From Oscillospiraceae bacterium (GTDB taxonomy: Bacteria; Bacillota; Clostridia; Oscillospirales; Ruminococcaceae): DNA of 20,681 nt. How positions within the stretch are numbered: the stretch's first letter is position 1; each line of letters opens with the position of its first letter. The DNA lies in contig JAEDHF010000016.1 of assembly GCA_016297165.1 (NCBI GenBank), positions 1 through 20,681 on the forward strand, given 5' to 3'. The notes beneath the pieces were generated by a model. That model did no database searches. It was not told the DNA's origin and was given only the letters and a program-made list of their open reading frames with translations. Both the position numbers and the translations under genes were made by a program. This document shows, piece after piece, positions 15,221 to 20,681 of the stretch.

Positions 15221-17815
15221 CTATTCAAGCATTTTCCTGAATTCCTCAAGCTGTGCGTATGCCTCTCTTGGGGTGATATTATCCATATCGAGGTTTTTTA
15301 TAGCGGAAATTACGTTTCTTCGTGCAATAGCCGAGAAGTCGTATTCCTCCTGCTCTTCCTCGTCGTTAAGTCTTTTTTCAAGGTCGATTTTCGACCCCTT
15401 TTCAATCTCGCTAAGCGCCGTTTTAGCCGCTTCTATTACCTTAGGGGGCAGTCCCGCAAGCTTCGCAACCTCAATACCGTAGCTGTTATCCGTACCACCC
15501 TCGGTTATCTTATGGAGAAACCTTATATCGTCCCCCTTTTTCATAACCGCAACGCTGTAATTCTTTATACCCTTGTTGTCGCTTTCGAGAGCGATAAGCT
15601 CGTGATAATGGGTAGCGAAAAGGGTCTTACAGCCTATCTTGTTATTGATATACTCGGCGGTAGCCTTAGCTATCGACATACCGTCAAAGGTAGAGGTACC
15701 CCTTCCGATTTCATCAAGAATAACAAGGCTCTTTCCCGTTGCATTTTTCAGTATATCCGCAACCTCGTTCATCTCGACCATAAAGGTGGATTGCCCTGCG
15801 GCAAGGTCGTCGCTTGCGCCCACTCGGGTAAAAATCTTATCCACAATACCTATTCTCGCCGATTTCGCCGGAACAAAGCAGCCTATCTGCGCCATAAGGG
15901 TGATTATTGCTACCTGCCTCATAAAGGTAGATTTACCTGCCATATTGGGACCCGTAATAATAAGCAGTCGGTTGTCCTTTACGTCAAGGTATGTATCGTT
16001 GGGAGTAAAGGGCGTATCGCTCCTCATTTTTTCGATTACGGGGTGTCTTCCGTCCTTTATTTCGATAACGCTTTCGAGGGAAATATCGGGGCGGACGAAG
16101 TTATTTTCCCTTGAAGCCGCCGCGTAGCTCTGCAACACGTCTATATAGGCTATTGCCTCTGCGGTACGCTGTACCGTTTCAAGCTTCGAAGCGATAAACT
16201 CTCTTACCTCGGCAAAAATCTCCGCCTCGAGAGCGAGAATTTTATCGTTAGCGCCGAGGATTTCCGCTTCGATATTCTTAAGCTCCTCGGTAATGAATCT
16301 TTCCCCTGTGCTAAGGGTCTGTTTTCTTATATAGCGTTCGGGGACGAGGGAAAGATTTCCCTTAGAGATTTCGATATAGTAGCCGAAAACCCTGTTGTAG
16401 CCTACACGAAGATTTTTTATCCCCGTTTCTTCCCTTTCCTTTTCCTCGATTTCCTTAAGTACCGACTTTCCGCCGCTGCTAATGCCCCTTAAGCGGTCAA
16501 GCTCAGCGTTAAAGCCGTCCCTTATATAGCCCCCGTCCTTGGTGAGCGCAGGAGGATTTTCCGCAATAGCATTTTCCACAAGGGCGGCTATTTCCGTTAA
16601 GGGGTCGATTTCGTTGTCAAGCCTTCCGATAAGCCTTGTATCGGCTTTAGAAAGCTCGGTCTTAAGCCCGGGAATACGCTTACAGGTATTGCCTAAAGCC
16701 ATAACGTCTCTTGGGCTTGCCGCCTTATATACTACTCTCGTTATAAGTCGTTCGAGGTCATATATTCCGCTAAGCGCCTCTCTTATATCCTCTAAAAGAA
16801 CGTAGTCGGAGAAAAGCCTGTCCACCGAATCAAGCCTTTCCAGCACAAGAGAGGGATTAAGAAGGGGCTGTTCGATAAACTGTCTTAGCTTACGCCTTCC
16901 CATAGAGGTTTTCGTCTTATCGATAACCCAGATAAGAGAGCCCCTTCGCTCCTTATTCCTCATAGTTTCGGTAAGCTCTAAATTTCTTCTTGTATTTATA
17001 CCGAGGTCCATATAATCCTTATCGGTATGGACGATAAGATTTACATGGCGGCTTATTGCCGCTTTCTGGGTCTCGTTTATATAACGGAAAAGGGCGAAAA
17101 GCGCCTTTTTCGAAAGGGGCATTTCCTTAAGCTCCGAAAGCTTTTCCTCGCCGCCTAAAAACTGCTCCGATAAGGCTTCGGTATCGGATATATCGAACAT
17201 ATCCTCCGAAAGCATATCCCTCGTAGAGCCGTCAAGGCGCACTCTCACAAATTCGCCTATTTCCTTAAGTCCTACGAAATCCTCGTTAAAAAGAAGCTCC
17301 GAGGGAGTATAACGGGAAAGCTCGCCGATAACCTCCTGCTCCATAGCCTTCCCGCTTTTTTTGCATACATGGAATTCTCCCGTAGAAATATCGGCGAAAA
17401 CCATTCCGCATTCCTTTTCCTTAGAGTAGAAACAGCCGATATAGTTATTCCTGCCCTCGTCGAGCATACTGTCCTCATAAAGGGTACCGGGAGTAACAAG
17501 TCTTATTACGTCCCTTTCAACAAGCCCTTTAGCTGTGGCAGGGTCCTGAAGCTGCTCGCATATCGCTACCTTATAGCCCTTTTCGATAAGCCTTTTAAGG
17601 TAGATTTCTACGGAATGATAGGGCACTCCGCACATGGGTACGCCCGCTCTGGCGGTAAGGGTAAGCTCAAGTTCCTTTGAAATATTCTCCGCGTCCTCGA
17701 AAAACATTTCATAAAAATCACCCAGCCTGAAAAAAAGCACATATCCCTTATATTCATCACGAACCTTAAGATACTGGGCAAGCATAGGTGAAAGCTTCTC
17801 ATTCTTTTCCGCCAT
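15221..17815 (-). CDS. mutS: DNA mismatch repair ATPase MutS (MutS1)
   Basis: Recognises mismatches and small loops and recruits MutL. The 864-residue protein has the mismatch-binding motif GDFYEMF with Phe34 and Glu36. Connector, core and clamp domains follow, then the ATPase: Walker A TGPNMAGKST (621-630), Walker B DEIGRGTST (701-709) and FATHYHEL near 733-740. The helical C terminus ends near MDNITPREAYAQLEEFRKML, typical of MutS1. Upstream in-frame ATGs extend the protein by up to 22 residues. The ATG at 17815 is chosen because AAGGGA (17825-17830) is nine bases before it and the following sequence matches the family N terminus; the ATG at 17824 touches the AAGGGA and is too close. A hairpin lies in the leader. 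Confidence 0.96.
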   Translation of the reverse strand: MAEKNEKLSPMLAQYLKVRDEYKGYVLFFRLGDFYEMFFEDAENISKELELTLTARAGVPMCGVPYHSVEIYLKRLIEKGYKVAICEQLQDPATAKGLVERDVIRLVTPGTLYEDSMLDEGRNNYIGCFYSKEKECGMVFADISTGEFHVCKKSGKAMEQEVIGELSRYTPSELLFNEDFVGLKEIGEFVRVRLDGSTRDMLSEDMFDISDTEALSEQFLGGEEKLSELKEMPLSKKALFALFRYINETQKAAISRHVNLIVHTDKDYMDLGINTRRNLELTETMRNKERRGSLIWVIDKTKTSMGRRKLRQFIEQPLLNPSLVLERLDSVDRLFSDYVLLEDIREALSGIYDLERLITRVVYKAASPRDVMALGNTCKRIPGLKTELSKADTRLIGRLDNEIDPLTEIAALVENAIAENPPALTKDGGYIRDGFNAELDRLRGISSGGKSVLKEIEEKEREETGIKNLRVGYNRVFGYYIEISKGNLSLVPERYIRKQTLSTGERFITEELKNIEAEILGANDKILALEAEIFAEVREFIASKLETVQRTAEAIAYIDVLQSYAAASRENNFVRPDISLESVIEIKDGRHPVIEKMRSDTPFTPNDTYLDVKDNRLLIITGPNMAGKSTFMRQVAIITLMAQIGCFVPAKSARIGIVDKIFTRVGASDDLAAGQSTFMVEMNEVADILKNATGKSLVILDEIGRGTSTFDGMSIAKATAEYINNKIGCKTLFATHYHELIALESDNKGIKNYSVAVMKKGDDIRFLHKITEGGTDNSYGIEVAKLAGLPPKVIEAAKTALSEIEKGSKIDLEKRLNDEEEQEEYDFSAIARRNVISAIKNLDMDNITPREAYAQLEEFRKMLE

Positions 17816-17842
17816 TTCAATCATTCCCTTCAATAAGCATAA

Positions 17843-17878
17843 AGCCTTCTCCCGACCATTCATAGGTCGGGACAGGCT
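17843..17878 (-). other. RNA hairpin in the mutS leader
   Basis: TCCCGACC (17850-17857) and GGTCGGGA (17865-17872) are perfect complements with a 7-base loop. AGCC/GGCT pairs outside them across a small internal loop, giving about 12 bp in all. It sits between the ricA/ylbF-type gene and mutS, 13 bases upstream of the mutS ribosome binding site. No T tract follows on the - strand, so it is not a standard terminator. An mRNA processing, stability or translation-control element is possible. Confidence 0.55.
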
Positions 17879-17926
17879 CATTCTGCATTTTTACATAGTT
17901 TACGGCTTATACCCGTATAGGCAATC

Positions 17927-18343
17927 TTAGTGACAGCCTCCGCAGGTTGAACAGCTTCCGCTGCAGCTGCCGTGAGCATGGGGGTCGCAGGTATCGGGGT
18001 CCTCGCCCTCACAGCACATAGCGATAATCATATTGATTTCGTTTAAAAGCTGGTCAACTGCGTTCTTAACGATAGTAAAGTTCGCCATATTTACGTTCTT
18101 CATAACGTCGTTATAGCATTCCTGCATTTCCTTATTGAACTTCTGAAGCTTTTCTTCGTTCTGTTCCTCTTGGGGCTTATGCATCTCCATCTGAAGGTTC
18201 TGTCTCTTAAGGTTGAATTCGCCGATAAGTCTCTGTAATTCCTCGTCCTTATCGTTAGCCTCCTTAGCCGCTACATATTCCTTGTAACGGGGGTCGGCCT
18301 GAATTGCCTTTCCTAATTCTCTTGCTGCTTTGATTGCGTCCAT
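17927..18343 (-). CDS. ricA: RicA/YlbF-family protein with cysteine-rich C-terminal tail
   Basis: A 138-residue, mostly helical protein of the YlbF/YmcA (Com_YlbF) family. B. subtilis members RicA and RicF form a Fe-S-containing complex with RicT that helps RNase Y process mRNAs and is needed for competence, sporulation and biofilm formation. Residues 1-105 contain the family helical core (ARELGKAIQADPRYKEY, LIGEFNLKRQNLQMEM). The last 29 residues hold seven cysteines (110, 111, 119, 127, 131, 134, 137) and three histidines (122, 124, 138), likely a metal or Fe-S ligand set. Position between miaB and mutS matches ricA (ymcA) of B. subtilis, which supports the RicA name over RicF; sequence alone does not separate them. 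AAGGA precedes the ATG by seven bases. Confidence 0.82.
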   Translation of the reverse strand: MDAIKAARELGKAIQADPRYKEYVAAKEANDKDEELQRLIGEFNLKRQNLQMEMHKPQEEQNEEKLQKFNKEMQECYNDVMKNVNMANFTIVKNAVDQLLNEINMIIAMCCEGEDPDTCDPHAHGSCSGSCSTCGGCH

Positions 18344-18380
18344 GATTTTTTCCTTTCTATTGAGGAGAATTTCTCCCGAT

Positions 18381-19781
18381 TTACTGCTGTATTTCGCCGA
18401 TAAGCGCCCAGTTAAGCGCCTTCGTTATCTTAACGCTGACGAACTGCCCGATAAGGCTATCGTCGCCGCTAAAATCCACAATTATATTCTGTCTCGACTT
18501 GCCCGTTAAATACTTCTCGTCTGTTCTGCCTCTTCCCTCGCATAAAATCGAGAGGGTTTCGCCAACGTATTTCTTATAGGCGTCGTCGCCTACGCTTCCC
18601 TGTACCTCGAGAAGCTCCCTGAACCATTTTCCCTTTTCTTCCTCGGAAACGGGGTCCTCCATTTCCGCCGCTTTTGTACCCTCTCGCTTGCTGTATATGA
18701 AAGTAAAAGCGCTGTCATACTTAATTTCTCTCATAAGCTCAAGGGTTTCCTTGAAGTCCTCGTAAGTTTCTCCCGGAAAGCCTACGATTATATCGGTAGT
18801 AAGCTGAAGCCCCGGGATTTTCTCCCTTGCATAAGCCACAAGCTCCTTATAATGAGCGATATCGTAATGGCGATTCATAAGCTTTAAAATCCTGTCGCTT
18901 CCGCTCTGAACGGGAAGGTGCAGGTGATAGGCTATATGCCTGCTGCCTGCGATTGTATCGATAAGCTCCCTTGTGCAGTCCTTGGGGTGAGAGGTCATAA
19001 AGCTTATTTTAAACTCGCCCTCTAAGGCGTCGAGGCGTCTTAAAAGCTCCGAAAAGCTTACCCCCTTGTCCTTTCCGTAGGAATTGACGTTCTGTCCTAA
19101 AAGGAGGATTTCCTTATAGCCCCTTTCGATAAGCCCCTTAACCTCGTCTATAATCGCCTCGGGGTCACGGGAACGCTCCCTGCCCCTTACGAAAGGTACG
19201 ATACAGTAGGTGCAGAAGTTGTTGCAGCCGTACATAATGGGTACCGAGGCCTTAAAGCCGCTGTCTCTCCTTACGGGCAGCCCTTCGGCAATATTTCCGT
19301 CACATTCCGGGATACTAAGCACTCTTTCCTTCTTTTCGAAAACCTTATAGAGCATTTCGGGGAATTTATGGAGAACGTGGGTGCCGAAAATTATATCCAC
19401 AAAGGGAAACTTTTTCTTCATCTGCAGGGCGATATGCTCCTGCTGTACCATACAGCCGCAGACCGCCACCACAAGGTCGGGATTCTTCCGTTTTATGTTC
19501 TTAACTGCGCCGATATTTCCGAAAACACGGTTTTCCGCATTTTCACGCACTGCACAGGTATTATAAAGGATAAAATCCGCCTTTTCTATATCGTCGGTTA
19601 ATTCGTAGCCCATTTCCGTAAGCATACCGTTTATTTTCTCGCCGTCGGAAACGTTCTGCTGACAGCCGTAGCTATGGGTATAGGCGAGGGGCTTATGGTC
19701 GAACATATGGATAACCGACTTTACTCTCATGGCGAAGAAATGCTGTTCCTTAAGCTCTTCTTCCGTAATTTTCTCTATCAA
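18381..19781 (-). CDS. miaB: tRNA-2-methylthio-N6-dimethylallyladenosine synthase, TTG start
   Basis: A radical-SAM methylthiotransferase that adds the 2-methylthio group to i6A37 made by MiaA. The 466-residue protein has the N-terminal methylthiotransferase domain with auxiliary-cluster cysteines Cys40 (SYGCQQN), Cys76 (NTCAVRENA) and Cys110 (CGCMVQQ). The radical-SAM motif is CNNFCTYC (Cys196, Cys200, Cys203). A C-terminal TRAM RNA-binding domain runs from about residue 400. An ATG 10 codons upstream (19811) is in frame, but AAAGGA at 19790-19795 lies eight bases before a TTG at 19781 and after that ATG, so TTG is the preferred start. It is the first gene of the - strand run and has its own promoter. 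Confidence 0.95.
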   Translation of the reverse strand: MIEKITEEELKEQHFFAMRVKSVIHMFDHKPLAYTHSYGCQQNVSDGEKINGMLTEMGYELTDDIEKADFILYNTCAVRENAENRVFGNIGAVKNIKRKNPDLVVAVCGCMVQQEHIALQMKKKFPFVDIIFGTHVLHKFPEMLYKVFEKKERVLSIPECDGNIAEGLPVRRDSGFKASVPIMYGCNNFCTYCIVPFVRGRERSRDPEAIIDEVKGLIERGYKEILLLGQNVNSYGKDKGVSFSELLRRLDALEGEFKISFMTSHPKDCTRELIDTIAGSRHIAYHLHLPVQSGSDRILKLMNRHYDIAHYKELVAYAREKIPGLQLTTDIIVGFPGETYEDFKETLELMREIKYDSAFTFIYSKREGTKAAEMEDPVSEEEKGKWFRELLEVQGSVGDDAYKKYVGETLSILCEGRGRTDEKYLTGKSRQNIIVDFSGDDSLIGQFVSVKITKALNWALIGEIQQ

Positions 19782-19789
19782 AACGAAAT

Positions 19790-19795
19790 TCCTTT
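19790..19795 (-). promoter_or_regulatory. Ribosome binding site that favours the TTG start of miaB
   Basis: AAAGGA on the - strand, eight bases before the TTG at 19781. The upstream ATG at 19811 has no similar site and lies only about 18 bases from the predicted -10 box. Confidence 0.65.
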
Positions 19796-19828
19796 CTATT
19801 AACTGATACATACAACAATACAGATTAA

Positions 19829-19857
19829 ATTATAGCATAAAACCCTGAATTTTTCAA
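19829..19857 (-). promoter_or_regulatory. Sigma-A-type promoter of miaB and the downstream gene run
   Basis: On the - strand TTGAAA (19852-19857), a 17-base spacer and TATAAT (19829-19834), with TG one base before the -10 (TGCTATAAT). This is the best promoter in the window and predicts transcription starting near 19822, about 40 bases before the TTG start codon. Confidence 0.85.
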
Positions 19858-19966
19858 GTCCGGGCAAGTCATTTTCACCCCTCGCCCACAATAAACGTTA
19901 AATTCATAAAAATTGCCATTTGTTTTTGTGAAATTCGTCAAAAATCAGAAAATTATTATAAATCTA
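19858..19966. other. AT-rich divergent intergenic region between the miaB and hpf promoters
   Basis: About 110 bases between two outward-facing promoters, with no gene or RNA recognised. A second, weak + strand promoter is conceivable (TTCGTC, 17 bases, TATAAA near 19955-19963) but is not convincing. Operator-like repeats were not seen. Confidence 0.4.
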
Positions 19967-19995
19967 TTGTGTATTATTTTGGTTTGTGCTATAAT
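19967..19995 (+). promoter_or_regulatory. Sigma-A-type promoter of hpf
   Basis: TTGTGT (19967-19972), a 17-base spacer and TATAAT (19990-19995), with the extended TGCTATAAT form. The predicted start is near 20002, giving a leader of about 45 bases that begins almost directly with a hairpin. Confidence 0.78.
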
Positions 19996-20008
19996 GAATC
20001 CATAGAAA

Positions 20009-20027
20009 GATATCGGTTTCCGATATC
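20009..20027 (+). other. 5' leader hairpin of hpf
   Basis: GATATCGG and CCGATATC form a perfect 8-bp stem with a 3-base loop. It is placed only a few bases after the predicted transcription start and 4 bases before the AAGGAGG ribosome binding site (20032-20038). It may protect the 5' end of the mRNA or tune ribosome access. The A run after it is not a terminator tail. Confidence 0.6.
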
Positions 20028-20046
20028 AAAAAAGGAGGACGACCTT

Positions 20047-20568
20047 ATGACATTACAGCTTACAGCAAAGAAAATGCAGATTAACCAGAGCTTTACCGAT
20101 TACGCGAATGAGCGTTTAGCAAAGCTCGATAAATTCTTCAGCGACGAGGCTAAGGCGAAAATTACCTTAAGCCCTATTAAGGACAAGGTCAGCCTTGAGC
20201 TTACCGTTACCTATAACGGAATTATGTTCCGTGCGGAGGAATCTGCCGACGAAAAGAACGACGCTCTTGACGGCTGTATCGATAAGATTATCCGCCAGAT
20301 AAGAAAGAATAAGACCCGTCTCGCTAAACAGCTTCGTGACGACACCTTTACCAACCGCTTCGAGGATATCGCCGACGAACAGGTTGACTATACCGTTATA
20401 AGACGTAAGAGCTTCGAGCTTCGTCCCATGTCCGTTGAGGAAGCTATTTTACAGATGAATATGCTCGGACACACCTTCTTTATGTTCAAGAACGCAGAAA
20501 CCGGCGCAGTAAACGTAGTTTACAAGAGAGCCGACGAGAACTACGCCGTTCTTGAGCCAAGCAACTGA
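20047..20568 (+). CDS. hpf: Long-form ribosome hibernation-promoting factor
   Basis: Binds the decoding region of 30S subunits and joins 70S ribosomes into inactive 100S dimers in slow growth or stress. The 173-residue protein has the N-terminal S30AE domain (about 1-100, with KKMQINQSFTDYANERLAKLDKFF and a basic KIIRQIRKNKTRL helix). After a linker comes the C-terminal dimerization domain (about 113-170, VIRRKSFELRPMSVEEAILQMNMLGHTFFMFKN), marking the long form. An upstream in-frame ATG at 19969 lies inside the promoter. AAGGAGG at 20032-20038, eight bases before the ATG at 20047, decides the start. It is a single-gene unit divergent from miaB, with its own terminator. Confidence 0.96.
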   Translation: MTLQLTAKKMQINQSFTDYANERLAKLDKFFSDEAKAKITLSPIKDKVSLELTVTYNGIMFRAEESADEKNDALDGCIDKIIRQIRKNKTRLAKQLRDDTFTNRFEDIADEQVDYTVIRRKSFELRPMSVEEAILQMNMLGHTFFMFKNAETGAVNVVYKRADENYAVLEPSN

Positions 20569-20591
20569 TAACAAATATAACCCCATATAAG

Positions 20592-20628
20592 AACAGCCCG
20601 TGAAGCAAGCGCTTCACGGGCTGTTTTC
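20592..20628 (+). terminator. Rho-independent terminator of hpf
   Basis: A perfect 15-bp inverted repeat, AACAGCCCGTGAAGC (20592-20606) and GCTTCACGGGCTGTT (20611-20625), with a 4-base loop and a short T tract. It begins 24 bases after the hpf stop codon. The matching A-rich left side allows some activity on the - strand as well. Confidence 0.92.
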
Positions 20629-20681
20629 TATTCCATGACATAAGGTCACCTCTAAAAACCTATGCCATTTCTCTGTACTAT

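Noticed and set aside
14841..15482. A 213-codon open frame on the + strand
   Set aside because: It spans the end of mutS and start of mutL in antisense, is Ser/Ala/Ile-rich without motifs, and conflicts with two well-supported genes.
15512..16114. A 200-codon open frame on the + strand
   Set aside because: Antisense to the MutS ATPase domain, where strong coding constraint on the other strand explains the lack of stops.
1..20681. CRISPR array, phage, toxin-antitoxin, restriction or other defence system, tRNA or rRNA
   Set aside because: No regularly spaced repeats, no matching protein families and no cloverleaf-like sequence were seen; the window is filled by housekeeping genes.

Overview
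The window is 20.7 kb of core chromosome from a low-to-moderate-GC anaerobic Firmicute, most likely a Clostridia member of the Oscillospiraceae/Ruminococcus type. This rests on gene content and order (sepF, divIVA, ylmH, ricA/ylbF-type, hfq, mutS/mutL, miaA/miaB), on a transketolase split into two genes, on AGGAGG-type ribosome binding sites and on sigma-A-like promoters. No marker gene allows a species call.

Layout: (1) positions 2-742 hold the 3' part of a glyceraldehyde-3-phosphate dehydrogenase gene on the + strand, ending in a terminator. (2) From 19781 down to 860 nearly everything is on the - strand with very short gaps or overlaps. Read in transcription order this is miaB, a ricA/ylbF-type gene, mutS, mutL, miaA, hfq, an HlyD-like membrane protein, yggS, sepF, ylmH, divIVA, ileS, lspA, rluD-type, a HAD phosphatase, and the two transketolase subunits (N half, then C half), closed by a terminator that faces the gap terminator. 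(3) Divergent from miaB, a long-form hibernation-promoting factor gene (hpf) is on the + strand at 20047-20568 and has its own promoter, a 5' hairpin and a strong terminator. The last ~50 bases hold no recognisable gene. No gene-free stretch exceeds 300 bases; the longest is the ~265-base divergent miaB/hpf region.

The run joins two blocks that are separate in Bacillus subtilis: the miaB-ricA-mutS-mutL and miaA-hfq block (tRNA modification, mismatch repair, RNA chaperone) and the yggS-sepF-ylmH-divIVA-ileS-lspA-rluD block (division site, translation, lipoprotein processing). The HlyD-like gene sits at the junction. ylmD and ylmG, usually in the second block, and cotE, in the first, are missing here. 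Three promoters can be read with fair confidence (miaB, hfq, hpf), and all three share the extended -10 sequence TGCTATAAT.

I found no CRISPR array, transposase, phage gene, tRNA/rRNA, toxin-antitoxin or defence locus. I do not think this window contains an undescribed system. The points most worth a second look are the HlyD-like gene at the cluster junction, the cysteine/histidine-rich tail of the RicA/YlbF-type protein beside the Fe-S enzyme MiaB, a serine in place of a usually conserved histidine in Hfq, and the RNA hairpins before mutS and hpf.
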